From: Mageeibacillus sp. UBA1212 | Lineage (GTDB): Bacteria > Bacillota > Clostridia > UBA1212 | Direction of reading: 5' to 3' | DNA: 12,842 nucleotides | NCBI GenBank assembly: GCA_002309655.1 | Contig: DBXM01000027.1 | Coordinates: 1 to 12,842, forward strand | In this document: positions 1 to 6,371 of the stretch, piece by piece | How positions within the stretch are numbered: the stretch's first letter is position 1 | Layout of the letters: every line of letters starts with the position of its first letter | The notes under the pieces: generated by a model | What the model saw: the letters and a program-made list of their open reading frames with translations, nothing else | Databases searched by the model: none | What the model was told of the DNA's origin: nothing | Translations under genes and position numbers: made by a program

Positions 1-14
1 ATATCAAGTGCGTC

Positions 15-58
15 GTCAAGTGAGAGACGCAATGTAAAGTGCGGCCGTTAAAAGTCGC
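15..58 (+). repeat. Interspersed repeat A, direct copy
   Basis: This 44-base stretch matches the reverse complement of 3472-3514 at about 38 of 44 aligned positions (one gap). The shared core reads GCAATGYAAAGTGCGGCCGT, preceded by GTCAAGYGAGA and followed by AAAARTCGC. Both copies are non-coding and flank the 176-3340 gene group. A copy of repeat B follows 34 bases later. The element may begin before the window, so its left end is not known. Confidence 0.75.
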
Positions 59-66
59 CCTCGTGC

Positions 67-96
67 AAGACACACGCGCTTCGACGCTGATATAAG
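67..96 (+). promoter_or_regulatory. Candidate promoter for the 176-3340 operon
   Basis: A possible -10 TATAAG lies at 91-96, preceded by TG at 88-89 (extended -10). A weak -35 AAGACA (4 of 6 matches to TTGACA) lies at 67-72, giving an 18-base spacer. Transcription would begin near 103, leaving a leader of about 70 bases before the first gene. The -10 overlaps repeat B, so the repeat may carry promoter activity here. No competing promoter is visible closer to the start codon. This is a motif call only. Confidence 0.35.
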
Positions 97-114
97 GTGC
101 CGAAGGCGAATTGC
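92..114 (+). repeat. Interspersed repeat B, copy 1
   Basis: This is the first of three direct copies of ATAAGGTGCC, then 3-4 variable bases, then GGCGATTGC (GGCGAATTGC in this copy). The other copies are at 3337-3359 and 3569-3590. All three have the same orientation, and two of them follow a copy of repeat A. The function is unknown. Confidence 0.7.
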
Positions 115-175
115 TAAAACTCGTGAGCATCCACCCGGTCTCCGACGCAGCAAAGGTTTAGAAAGGCGGGTTAAA

Positions 176-1030
176 ATGGACAATCATGGCGCGTTGAAAG
201 CCATTGACAGGAAGAGAATCTGCCTTTACACGCCGCCATTTCCGGGCGACACTACGATGCTGACGACGATCAAGGCGGCCGCGGAGTTCGGCGTGGGCGG
301 AGTCGAGCTGATGAATTTCTGCCGCGAGCTGAAGACCCCCGATTTCGAGACGGTTTCGTTCCTTGCGGGGGAGGCGCGTGCGAGAGACCTCGAGGTTCCG
401 GTTCTAACGGTGAGCATAAACGTTCTTGCGGACCCGGAGGGCGCAGCGGAACAGCTCAAAAAGTACGCGAAAATCTGCGCGGCGCTTGGAATTCCTTTCC
501 TTCACCACACGGTTGCGAGCGACTACAGGTGCCACGAGATAAGTGAAGAAGAGGCTGAAAGTCGGTTCGAGGCGTGCGTTCCCGCGGTCGTTGACGTGTG
601 CAGGTTCGCGGAGTCTTTGGGCGTGAAAACGCTTACAGAAAACCAGGGCTTCGTTTTTAACGGAGCGGAAAGGCTTCTGGCGCTCAGAGAGCGGACAGGC
701 GGGAAAATCGGCTTTGTGGCGGACGTCGGGAACATCCTTTTCGTCGACGGCGACCCGGCCGGGATGATCCGCAGGCTTGGCGGGAATATACTTCACGCGC
801 ACCTTAAAGACTACGTTTACACCAGTAGCCGTCAGGATGACGGATTTACCTATTTTTCGAGAAAAAACAGAAGCTTCAGAGATGCGGAGATCGGGACCGG
901 GGACATCGGTTTCCGGAACGTTTTCGAGGCGTTTGACGAAGAGGGCTACAGGGGTTTCTTCTCGCTCGAATTCACGAACGTCGCTGACGGAAACGAAGCC
1001 CGCCGCGTGCTGGAGAGAATTTCATACTAA
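176..1030 (+). CDS. Sugar phosphate isomerase/epimerase family protein (xylose isomerase-like TIM barrel)
   Basis: The 284-residue cytoplasmic protein fits the AP-endonuclease-2/xylose-isomerase-like TIM-barrel superfamily, whose members isomerise or epimerise sugars and inositols at a divalent metal. Likely metal ligands sit at the expected strand ends: E155 in TLTENQG, D183 in VADVGN, H209 in HAHLKD and E265 in FSLEF. The family-typical EIGTGDIGF is at 238-246. Length is normal, and no signal peptide or membrane helix is seen. The ATG is preceded by AGAAAGGCGGG, a good ribosome site. It is the first gene of a probable operon with the 54-residue gene 19 bases downstream. The substrate cannot be read from the sequence, and no sugar transporter or kinase is nearby. 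Family assignment is firm; the reaction is open. Confidence 0.88.
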   Translation: MDNHGALKAIDRKRICLYTPPFPGDTTMLTTIKAAAEFGVGGVELMNFCRELKTPDFETVSFLAGEARARDLEVPVLTVSINVLADPEGAAEQLKKYAKICAALGIPFLHHTVASDYRCHEISEEEAESRFEACVPAVVDVCRFAESLGVKTLTENQGFVFNGAERLLALRERTGGKIGFVADVGNILFVDGDPAGMIRRLGGNILHAHLKDYVYTSSRQDDGFTYFSRKNRSFRDAEIGTGDIGFRNVFEAFDEEGYRGFFSLEFTNVADGNEARRVLERISY

Positions 1031-1049
1031 ATAATAAAGGAGCAGACAA

Positions 1050-1214
1050 ATGGAAGAGCAAATCATCAACGTAACGATCAAAACCGCCGGCGAGAAGTGC
1101 GAGCTTTCCGACGCCGATATCATCAGGTGGTACGAGGAGAAGATTGCCGGACTTTTCAATCCGGAATTCGGAACGCCCGAAATCAAGGTAGAACTGAAGC
1201 GGATAGAAAAGTAA
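1050..1214 (+). CDS. Small uncharacterised protein, 54 residues
   Basis: This short open frame begins MEEQIINVTIKTAGEKCELS and ends VELKRIEK. I do not recognise a family. Support for it being real: an excellent ribosome site AAAGGAG at 1036-1042 eight bases before the ATG, location 19 bases after one gene and a single base before the next on the same strand, and balanced protein-like composition. The predicted pattern is strand (IINVTIKT), helix (DADIIRWYEEKIAGLF), strand (IKVELKRI), a compact beta-alpha-beta arrangement, cytoplasmic, with one cysteine (C18). It could be a small partner of the isomerase or the acetyltransferase, but nothing shows which. Confidence 0.7.
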   Translation: MEEQIINVTIKTAGEKCELSDADIIRWYEEKIAGLFNPEFGTPEIKVELKRIEK

Positions 1215-1215
1215 T

Positions 1216-1734
1216 ATGAATTTGGAAAGAATGACCGACCGCATCGAGACGGACAGGCTGGTTCTTTTTCCCTATACGAAGGAAAATCTCGCGCTTTTCA
1301 ACACGGATCTCGCAGCCTTTGAGGAGGCCTTCGGGGTCGTGTACAGGGGCGAGGAACTCGACTACCTTCTGACCGGTTTTTTAAAGAGACTGGAGCGGGA
1401 AATATCGGACGACCCGGAGAACTACCTTTATTTCACGGAGTTCCTGATTGCGCTCAAGGAGAACAGCCACGTTATCGGTTCGATCGATTTCAAGTACGTG
1501 CCGCGGGACGGCGTGACTGAGGTAGGCTACGGGATGAACCCCGCGTACACCGGGAACGGATTCATGACCGAGGCGTTGACCGCGTTTCTGAAGTTCGGGA
1601 AGTCCCTCGGAATCAGAAAGGTGCGGGCCGACACGCTGAAGGACAACGTAAAGTCGCAGAACGTTCTCAAGCGGTGCGGGTTCGAATTCACGGAAGAGGA
1701 CGAAATGCGTTTCTGGTGGGAGACAAACCTCTGA
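1216..1734 (+). CDS. GNAT family N-acetyltransferase (RimJ/RimL-like)
   Basis: The 172-residue protein has the layout of acetyl-CoA-dependent N-acetyltransferases of the RimJ/RimL subgroup: the opening IETDRLVLFPYTKEN (10-24), IGSIDF (88-92), EVGYGMNPAYTGNGFMTEAL (102-121) covering the acetyl-CoA pyrophosphate loop, and NVKSQNVLKRCGF (144-156), a typical C-terminal helix. The acceptor may be a protein N-terminus, an amino acid or a small amine and cannot be predicted. The ATG lies one base after the stop of the 54-residue gene, so translation is probably coupled. A second in-frame ATG at 1231 (residue 6) is possible, but its upstream GGAA is very close. The Y-family polymerase follows after 46 bases. 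Confidence 0.88.
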   Translation: MNLERMTDRIETDRLVLFPYTKENLALFNTDLAAFEEAFGVVYRGEELDYLLTGFLKRLEREISDDPENYLYFTEFLIALKENSHVIGSIDFKYVPRDGVTEVGYGMNPAYTGNGFMTEALTAFLKFGKSLGIRKVRADTLKDNVKSQNVLKRCGFEFTEEDEMRFWWETNL

Positions 1735-1780
1735 AAGGTTTTTAAACAAAGCGTTTTGCGGCGGAAAAGGCGGCTGAAGA

Positions 1781-3340
1781 ATGGTTGACGACGGCGGAAG
1801 AGTATATATCGCGATCGATCTCAAGTCGTTCTACGCCTCGGTGGAGTGCGTTGCGCGCGGCAGGGATCCGCTCACAACGAATCTTGTTGTTGCGGACGAG
1901 AGCCGCACCGAGAAGACTATCTGCCTCGCTGTCTCGCCGTCTCTGAAATCGCTCGGAATTTCGGGAAGGGCGCGCCTTTTCGAGGCAATTCAGGGCGTCA
2001 ACGAGGCAAACAAGCGCCGCAAATACCTGCTCAAGGGCAGGGAATTTTCCGGGAAATCCGACGACTTCACGCAGCTGCAGAAAGACCCCACGCTCGAGAT
2101 CGACTTCATTAAAGCGCCGCCGAGAATGGCCGAGTACATGCGGGTCAGCGGCAAAATCTACTCGATTTACCTGAAATTCGTGGCGCCTGAGGACATTTTC
2201 GCCTACTCGGTCGACGAGGTCTTCATCGACGCGACGAACTACCTCGAAACCTACAAGCTGACCGCGCACGAATTCACGATGCGGCTCGTCAAGACCGTTC
2301 TGGCCGAGACGGGAATCACCGCCACCGCCGGCATCGGCACGAACATGTTCCTCGCAAAAGTCGCGATGGACGTGGTCGCGAAGCACATTCCCGCCGACAG
2401 TGACGGCGTCCGGATTGCCGAACTCGACGTGATGTCTTTCAGGCGGCAGCTCTGGAACCACAAACCGATCACCGACATCTGGCGCATCGGCGGCGGTATC
2501 GCGCGGCGCCTCGCGGAGATGGACATTTACACACTGGGCGACATTGCGCGCTGCTCAATCGAGAACGAGGAACGCCTCTACCGCGAATTCGGCGTGAACG
2601 CGGAGCTTCTCATCAACCACGCCTGGGGCTGGGAACCGACGACGATTGCCGACGTGAAGGCGTACAAACCCGAAAACTCGAGCCTGAGTTCCGGCCAGGT
2701 CCTCTCGCAGCCCTACGACTTTGAAAAAGGCCGCCTGATCGTGCAGGAAATGACCGACCTCCTGGTGCTCGACCTTGTCGAGAAGGGCCTCGTGACGGAC
2801 CAGATGGTACTCACGGTCGGCTACGACATCGAAAATCTGGCAGGCGGCAAAAGCTATAAAGGGGCGGTCGAAACGGACCGCTACGGCAGGAAAACGCCGA
2901 AAATGGCCCACGGTTCCATCAATCTCGGCATGTTCACGTCGTCCACGCGCATTATTATGGACAAGGTCGTGGAGCTCTACGACCGGATCGTCGACAGGAA
3001 CCTGACCGTCCGCAGAATGTACGTCGTGGCGAATCACGTTACCGATGAGAAGAACGCCGCGGAGCCTTTCGAGGATCGCGAGTTGACGCTTTTCGACGAT
3101 GCGGAGGAGACGGAGCGTATAATTGCCGGCGAGAAGGCGGCGCTCGAACGTGAACGGCGGATGCAGCAGGCGGAGATCAGGCTGAAAAAGAAGTTCGGCA
3201 AGAACGCGATCCTGAAGGGCATGAACCTGAAGGAGGGGGCGACGACCATATCGAGAAACCAGCAAGTCGGCGGCCACCGCGCAGGGGAAATCGCAGATTC
3301 CGGGCTCTTTACGCAGTCTGCCGACGATGAAGAAAAATAA
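1781..3340 (+). CDS. Y-family DNA polymerase (UmuC/UvrX type, translesion synthesis)
   Basis: The 519-residue protein is a lesion-bypass polymerase of the ImpB/MucB/SamB family, nearest in style to Firmicutes UvrX/YqjW. Catalytic carboxylates are present: D13 in IAIDLKSFYASVE (motif with steric-gate Y18), and D145-E146 in YSVDEVFID. A helix-hairpin-helix-like thumb lies at 229-256 (PITDIWRIGGGIARRLAEMD). Residues 300-420 form the little-finger domain. ELTLFDD at 434-440 resembles a beta-clamp-binding QLxLF motif but with Glu in the first position. The conserved tail TISRNQQVGGH is at 489-499. An Arg/Glu/Lys-rich helix (441-475) precedes it. AAAAGG at 1765-1770 is the ribosome site. No LexA operator is visible upstream. 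The stop codon lies inside repeat B copy 2. A YolD-like partner is encoded 1.7 kb downstream. Confidence 0.95.
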   Translation: MVDDGGRVYIAIDLKSFYASVECVARGRDPLTTNLVVADESRTEKTICLAVSPSLKSLGISGRARLFEAIQGVNEANKRRKYLLKGREFSGKSDDFTQLQKDPTLEIDFIKAPPRMAEYMRVSGKIYSIYLKFVAPEDIFAYSVDEVFIDATNYLETYKLTAHEFTMRLVKTVLAETGITATAGIGTNMFLAKVAMDVVAKHIPADSDGVRIAELDVMSFRRQLWNHKPITDIWRIGGGIARRLAEMDIYTLGDIARCSIENEERLYREFGVNAELLINHAWGWEPTTIADVKAYKPENSSLSSGQVLSQPYDFEKGRLIVQEMTDLLVLDLVEKGLVTDQMVLTVGYDIENLAGGKSYKGAVETDRYGRKTPKMAHGSINLGMFTSSTRIIMDKVVELYDRIVDRNLTVRRMYVVANHVTDEKNAAEPFEDRELTLFDDAEETERIIAGEKAALERERRMQQAEIRLKKKFGKNAILKGMNLKEGATTISRNQQVGGHRAGEIADSGLFTQSADDEEK

Positions 3341-3359
3341 GGTGCCTTGCGGCGATTGC
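3337..3359 (+). repeat. Interspersed repeat B, copy 2
   Basis: ATAAGGTGCC TTGC GGCGATTGC. The TAA stop codon of the polymerase gene (3338-3340) is part of the repeat, so the element abuts the coding end exactly. See the copies at 92-114 and 3569-3590. Confidence 0.7.
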
Positions 3360-3375
3360 GCGGCAGACTGCTTTG

Positions 3376-3394
3376 TGCGAGGCCGCCTCTCGCA
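3376..3394 (+). other. Small hairpin downstream of the polymerase gene
   Basis: TGCGAG (3376-3381) pairs with CTCGCA (3389-3394) around a 7-base loop. No T-run follows, so this is not a convincing intrinsic terminator. It may be an RNA 3'-end stabiliser or part of the repeat array. Confidence 0.4.
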
Positions 3395-3471
3395 GTATAT
3401 TCATACAGCTTCGGACGGCCGCACACAAAAATAGCTCCGGACTTTGCGATTTTCCGGAACCGAAGATTCGC

Positions 3472-3514
3472 GCGATTTTTACGGCCGCACTTTGCATTGC
3501 GATTCTCGCTTGAC
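3472..3514 (-). repeat. Interspersed repeat A, inverted copy
   Basis: The reverse complement of this segment matches 15-58 at about 86 percent identity. The decamer ACGGCCGCAC (3481-3490) is itself repeated directly at 3415-3424, suggesting an older partial unit there. This copy forms the left arm of the palindrome at 3481-3562. Confidence 0.75.
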
Positions 3515-3562
3515 TGTGCGGTGCACAGAATCGCTCATATCGCCAATGCAAAGCTGCGGCGT
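3481..3562. repeat. Nested palindrome (long imperfect hairpin) in the intergenic spacer
   Basis: Four inverted pairs nest concentrically. ACGGCCGCA (3481-3489) pairs with TGCGGCGT (3555-3562) with one bulged base. CTTTGCATTG (3490-3499) pairs perfectly with CAATGCAAAG (3544-3553). GCGATTCT (3499-3506) pairs perfectly with AGAATCGC (3527-3534). TGTGC (3515-3519) pairs with GCACA (3523-3527) around GGT. Small bulges separate the blocks (C3554; about nine bases at 3535-3543), and stem ends share bases G3499 and A3527. As RNA it would fold into a long rod; as DNA it could form a cruciform. It could be a MITE-like element, a structured RNA or a protein-binding site. Confidence 0.65.
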
Positions 3563-3568
3563 ATCGAG

Positions 3569-3590
3569 ATAAGGTGCCGGGGGCGATTGC
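3569..3590 (+). repeat. Interspersed repeat B, copy 3
   Basis: ATAAGGTGCC GGG GGCGATTGC. It is also part of a GC-rich hairpin: GTGCCGG (3574-3580) pairs with CCGGCAC (3599-3605), and GGGC (3581-3584) pairs with GCCC (3589-3592) around GATT. It lies seven bases after the palindrome, in the same A-then-B order seen at 15-114. Confidence 0.7.
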
Positions 3591-3616
3591 CCGGCCGGCC
3601 GGCACGGTCACATAAT
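3587..3616 (+). promoter_or_regulatory. Candidate promoter for the 3641-6989 operon
   Basis: TTGCCC (3587-3592, 4 of 6 to TTGACA) and CATAAT (3611-3616, 5 of 6 to TATAAT) are 18 bases apart. The start would fall near 3624, giving a very short leader before the ATG at 3641. The -35 begins in the last bases of repeat B copy 3. AAGGA at 3629-3633 serves as ribosome site. The short leader weakens the call. Confidence 0.35.
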
Positions 3617-3640
3617 GGAGCGTCCGTCAAGGAATAAAAC

Positions 3641-4303
3641 ATGGACAAAACTTTTTTCAAAAACAACCTGAAATCGTACCTGCTTGTGACCGGGTTCGGA
3701 ATCGTCGCGGGGTTGCTTGTCGCATTTTTCAGCCGGTTTCCGGCGCACGGTCTGTGGAACTTCGCGCTTTTCAGCTCGGGAACACTGGGGTTCTGGATGT
3801 TTTCGACGTCGCTCATAGTTCTTTTCAGCCAGAAAAACTTTGTTGCGGCGGTAAACGCGGCGCTTTACGTGTATTTCATGTTCTACGTGACCGGCATTTT
3901 CAAGCGGCTCGCGATCGTGAGGAAGGGCTACAACTCGATGACGTTTTTTTACGAGGGGCTGTGGCAGGAGCTTGCGTACGGGCTCGTTCCGGCGGTCGTG
4001 TGCGCGGGGCTGGCGTTCGTGCTGTGGTACGGGAGAAAAAAGAAGTGGGACGGCGTGGTGCTGAGGTTTTTGCCGGCGGCATATATTGTGGCGGAGGCGG
4101 TGACTCTTTGGGTGGAAACGCTGTGGACGTACATAACGCTGCGTGAGGGATTTTTGTTCATGGCGATAGTCGACACGGTGTGCCTCGCGGCGTACCTAAT
4201 GATTGTAATAAAAGCGTCCGGATTCGGGACGGAAAACAGCGGGAAGAAGGAAGACCCGCAGACAATTGAAAAGACGGATATGCCGTCGGGAGATTCACTA
4301 TGA
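3641..4303 (+). CDS. Six-helix integral membrane protein of unknown function
   Basis: The 220-residue protein has about six hydrophobic segments: roughly 13-31, 40-61, 67-88, 110-130, 140-160 and 171-191. Charged loops such as FKRLAIVRKGYN (87-98) and YGRKKKWDG (129-137) suggest cytoplasmic faces. The last 30 residues are polar and acidic/lysine-rich, probably cytosolic. I do not recognise a family and see no transporter or enzyme signature. The ATG follows AAGGA at good spacing. Its stop codon overlaps the start of the zinc-ribbon gene (ATGA), so the two are probably translated together and may act together at the membrane. It is the first gene of the 3641-6989 operon. Confidence 0.8.
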   Translation: MDKTFFKNNLKSYLLVTGFGIVAGLLVAFFSRFPAHGLWNFALFSSGTLGFWMFSTSLIVLFSQKNFVAAVNAALYVYFMFYVTGIFKRLAIVRKGYNSMTFFYEGLWQELAYGLVPAVVCAGLAFVLWYGRKKKWDGVVLRFLPAAYIVAEAVTLWVETLWTYITLREGFLFMAIVDTVCLAAYLMIVIKASGFGTENSGKKEDPQTIEKTDMPSGDSL

Positions 4304-4947
4304 CACCATTAACTGTAAAAATCGAGACGAACGGGCCGGCGAGGTTCAGGGAATTTGACGAGGCCGAGCCGGCAATCGACATTGAGCTTGAGGCGTTCGT
4401 GACCGGGGAGACGAAGATCACCGGTTTTGACTGCGAGCGTTTTGCGACTCAGGAAGAGGCGGCGGAGGCCGTGAAGGCGGACGCGCACCGCATTCTTTGG
4501 GACTGTCTCAAGACGTGGCCTGTTGGAAAAAGCGTCATGAACAGCGACAAAAACGCGCTGATTGCGGGCTTTTTCGACGGAAAACTCGCGGACAGGGGCA
4601 TCTTCTCGAAAACGGTCGTTACGGATTTCAGACTGAATTCCGACTCCGAAAAGATTTACACGGCGACGGTGCGGATGGCGGCGATGCTGGCGAAGCAGGC
4701 GGCCGAAAATGCGAAGGGCGAGTACCCGTACAGCGACGAAGTGCCGGAGCTTGACGAAGTTCCGGAGGACACAAGTGAGGCGCAGGCGCTTTACGAAGAA
4801 CCGGAGCAAAACAACACGCCGGTTATAGACGAACCGCGTGAAGAGGCCGCGGAAAACCAGCCGGAAGACAGGTTCTGCAGGCGCTGCGGCGCGAAGAGGC
4901 CGGCGAACGCGAGATTCTGCCCGGAGTGCGGCACGAAGTTCGGCTGA
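4300..4947 (+). CDS. Zinc-ribbon protein with an uncharacterised N-terminal domain
   Basis: The 215-residue cytoplasmic protein ends in a zinc ribbon: C193-x2-C196 and C207-x2-C210 in RFCRRCGAKR and ARFCPECGTKFG. The folded N-terminal region (1-140) carries beta-strand-like KIETNG and IDIELEAFVTG, a helix around 50-70, then ALIAGFFDGKLADRGIFSKT and a long Ala-rich helix near 122-140. Residues 141-190 form a disordered acidic linker rich in Glu, Pro and Asp. I cannot name the N-terminal domain. Start and previous stop share ATGA with the membrane-protein gene. Zinc ribbons of this kind commonly end Firmicutes membrane-associated or regulatory proteins; whether it binds nucleic acid or protein is unknown. 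Confidence 0.82.
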   Translation: MTPLTVKIETNGPARFREFDEAEPAIDIELEAFVTGETKITGFDCERFATQEEAAEAVKADAHRILWDCLKTWPVGKSVMNSDKNALIAGFFDGKLADRGIFSKTVVTDFRLNSDSEKIYTATVRMAAMLAKQAAENAKGEYPYSDEVPELDEVPEDTSEAQALYEEPEQNNTPVIDEPREEAAENQPEDRFCRRCGAKRPANARFCPECGTKFG

Positions 4948-5006
4948 CGGCTGACAGATGACGGCGGAAGGCGGAGACTTGAAGAAATCCGGAGGAAAAA
5001 CGTAAA

Positions 5007-5441
5007 ATGCGGGACGAACACAAGTACGACGACATCATAAATAACCCGCACCACGTGTCGAAAAAGCACCCTCCGCTGGGAAGGGACAGCTACGCGGCGC
5101 AGTTCAGCCCGTTCGCGGCGCTTGTCGGGTATGAGGACATCGTCGAGGAGACGGCGCGGTTAACGGAGGATCGGCCGGAGCTTGACGAGGACGAGAAGGC
5201 GCGCCTTTCGGCGAAGCTGGAGGCGGTTCTCAAGGGGTACGACGGCGTGACCGAGACGGAGATTACTTTTTTCGAGCCGGATTCGCGGAAGGCCGGCGGC
5301 CGGATCGTCAGGGAGGTTTGCGTCGTCAGGAAGTTTGACGGCTACAAGAGGCAGATCGTGACCGGGGACGGGAAGCGGATTCCGGTGGATGATATTTTGG
5401 ATGTGCGGGGAGAGATTCCCGACAGGTTTCATGAAGATTGA
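5007..5441 (+). CDS. YolD-like family protein (putative Y-polymerase accessory factor)
   Basis: The 144-residue protein matches the YolD-like family (Pfam PF08863), proposed in the literature to play a UmuD-like role for Gram-positive Y-family polymerases and often found beside uvrX/yqjW genes. Diagnostic parts are YDDIINNPHHVSKKHPP (7-23), AAQFSPFAALVGYED (30-44), ETARLTEDRPELDEDEK (48-64) and the C-terminal strand region GDGKRIPVDDILDV (120-133). There is no protease-like Ser/Lys signature as in UmuD, consistent with the family. GGAGG at 4991-4995 is a strong ribosome site. A Y-family polymerase lies upstream at 1781-3340 but in the preceding transcription unit, with the membrane and zinc-ribbon genes between them. 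Confidence 0.88.
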   Translation: MRDEHKYDDIINNPHHVSKKHPPLGRDSYAAQFSPFAALVGYEDIVEETARLTEDRPELDEDEKARLSAKLEAVLKGYDGVTETEITFFEPDSRKAGGRIVREVCVVRKFDGYKRQIVTGDGKRIPVDDILDVRGEIPDRFHED

Positions 5442-5449
5442 GCAGGGCA

Positions 5450-6364
5450 ATGGGACATTTCAACGAAGAGCTTAAGGTTATGACGTCTTCCGGGTATCCG
5501 GAGAGCACGGTGAAGGGGCTTGAGGCGCTCGAGGCGGAGCTGGACTGCGAGAAGGAGTATGCGGCGGAGCTTGACGCGCTTGTGGAGCGGTTCGCGAAAA
5601 AAGACGAAATAACGCTTTGCGAGGCGCTAACGCAAACCAGAGAAATTGCGCTAAAATTCGGGAAAAACGCGTACTCGACGGACCTTCTGCTGATAGTCAA
5701 TTCGCTGCCGTTCCTGCACGAAAAATACCGCGCGAAGGGCATTCCCGACAGCGTTTTTTACGCGTCCATGGACGACATCCGCTGCAAGATCGCGGAGTGC
5801 GTCGAGTGCAAGGGCGTGGTCGGGACGTTCGTGGCGGGGTGGTACGACGGCTTTTTCGACATGACGCGGTTCGCGTACGGGAGGTTCCAGTACGAAGAGG
5901 TAAAATACGACGGCGAGGACTTCAAACTCCACTGCGGCAAAACGCTCAAAAAGGGCGGGATTTTCGTCAACTTTCACATTCCTTCGAGCGGGATTCCGCT
6001 GACGGACGAGGTGAGGCTTGCTTCCTACCGCGAGGCGTACAAGCATTTTAAAGACAGATTCGAGGACGGCATCGTCATTTTCGGGTGCTACTCTTGGCTG
6101 CTATACCCGCTTCACTGGGAATTCCTGCCGGAAAACTCGAATATTCTCCGGTTTATGGGCGATTTTGAATGGATCAAGTGCTTCGGGCAGGACCGCTTTC
6201 ACGATGCGTGGAGGGTGTTCGGGAGATACGCGGAGCTGCCGCCGGAGGAGCTGCCGCGGGACACTTCCTTGAGAAGAGCGTATGCGGAACGGCTCGAGTC
6301 GGGCGGTTTTACCGGCGAGGGCCTGGGCTTTTTCGCGTTTGACGGCGAGAAGATTTTGAGGTGA
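5450..6364 (+). CDS. Acyltransferase domain protein (NAT_N/GNAT_C-like)
   Basis: This 304-residue cytoplasmic protein resembles the two-part acyltransferase family with an alpha-helical N-terminal domain (about 1-125) and a GNAT-like C-terminal domain (about 126-304). Visible landmarks are WYDGFFDMTRFAYGRFQYEE (131-150) and the histidine motif VNFHIPSSGIPLTDEV (173-188), both typical of that family as I know it. GVVIFGCYSW-like FGCYSWLLYP (211-220) and RFMGDFEWIK (234-243) follow. The substrate is unknown; related proteins occur in natural-product and polar-lipid contexts. I use ATG 5450; TTG 5438 is also open and would overlap the YolD stop, and ATG 5480 is possible. AGGG before 5450 is close to the start, so the exact start is uncertain. 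Confidence 0.72.
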   Translation: MGHFNEELKVMTSSGYPESTVKGLEALEAELDCEKEYAAELDALVERFAKKDEITLCEALTQTREIALKFGKNAYSTDLLLIVNSLPFLHEKYRAKGIPDSVFYASMDDIRCKIAECVECKGVVGTFVAGWYDGFFDMTRFAYGRFQYEEVKYDGEDFKLHCGKTLKKGGIFVNFHIPSSGIPLTDEVRLASYREAYKHFKDRFEDGIVIFGCYSWLLYPLHWEFLPENSNILRFMGDFEWIKCFGQDRFHDAWRVFGRYAELPPEELPRDTSLRRAYAERLESGGFTGEGLGFFAFDGEKILR

Positions 6365-6371
6365 ACGGGCG

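Noticed and set aside
1742..3277. Two minus-strand open frames of about 240 codons
   Set aside because: Antisense to the Y-family polymerase, with shadow composition (Arg, Val, His, Asp) and no recognisable domain.
3441..3460. CCGG-flanked ACTTTGCGATTTT as a further full copy of repeat A
   Set aside because: Only short blocks match and the order is broken; at best a degenerate remnant.
3457..3469. GAAC-CGAA-GATTC as a LexA (SOS) operator
   Set aside because: The second half-site does not match GTTC, and it lies after the polymerase gene and far from a start. No GAAC-N4-GTTC site was found upstream of either operon.
3347..3637. Open frames on both strands in the repeat-rich spacer (96 codons plus; 100 codons minus)
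   Set aside because: They run through repeat and palindrome sequence, are Arg-rich, lack ribosome sites and show no domain.
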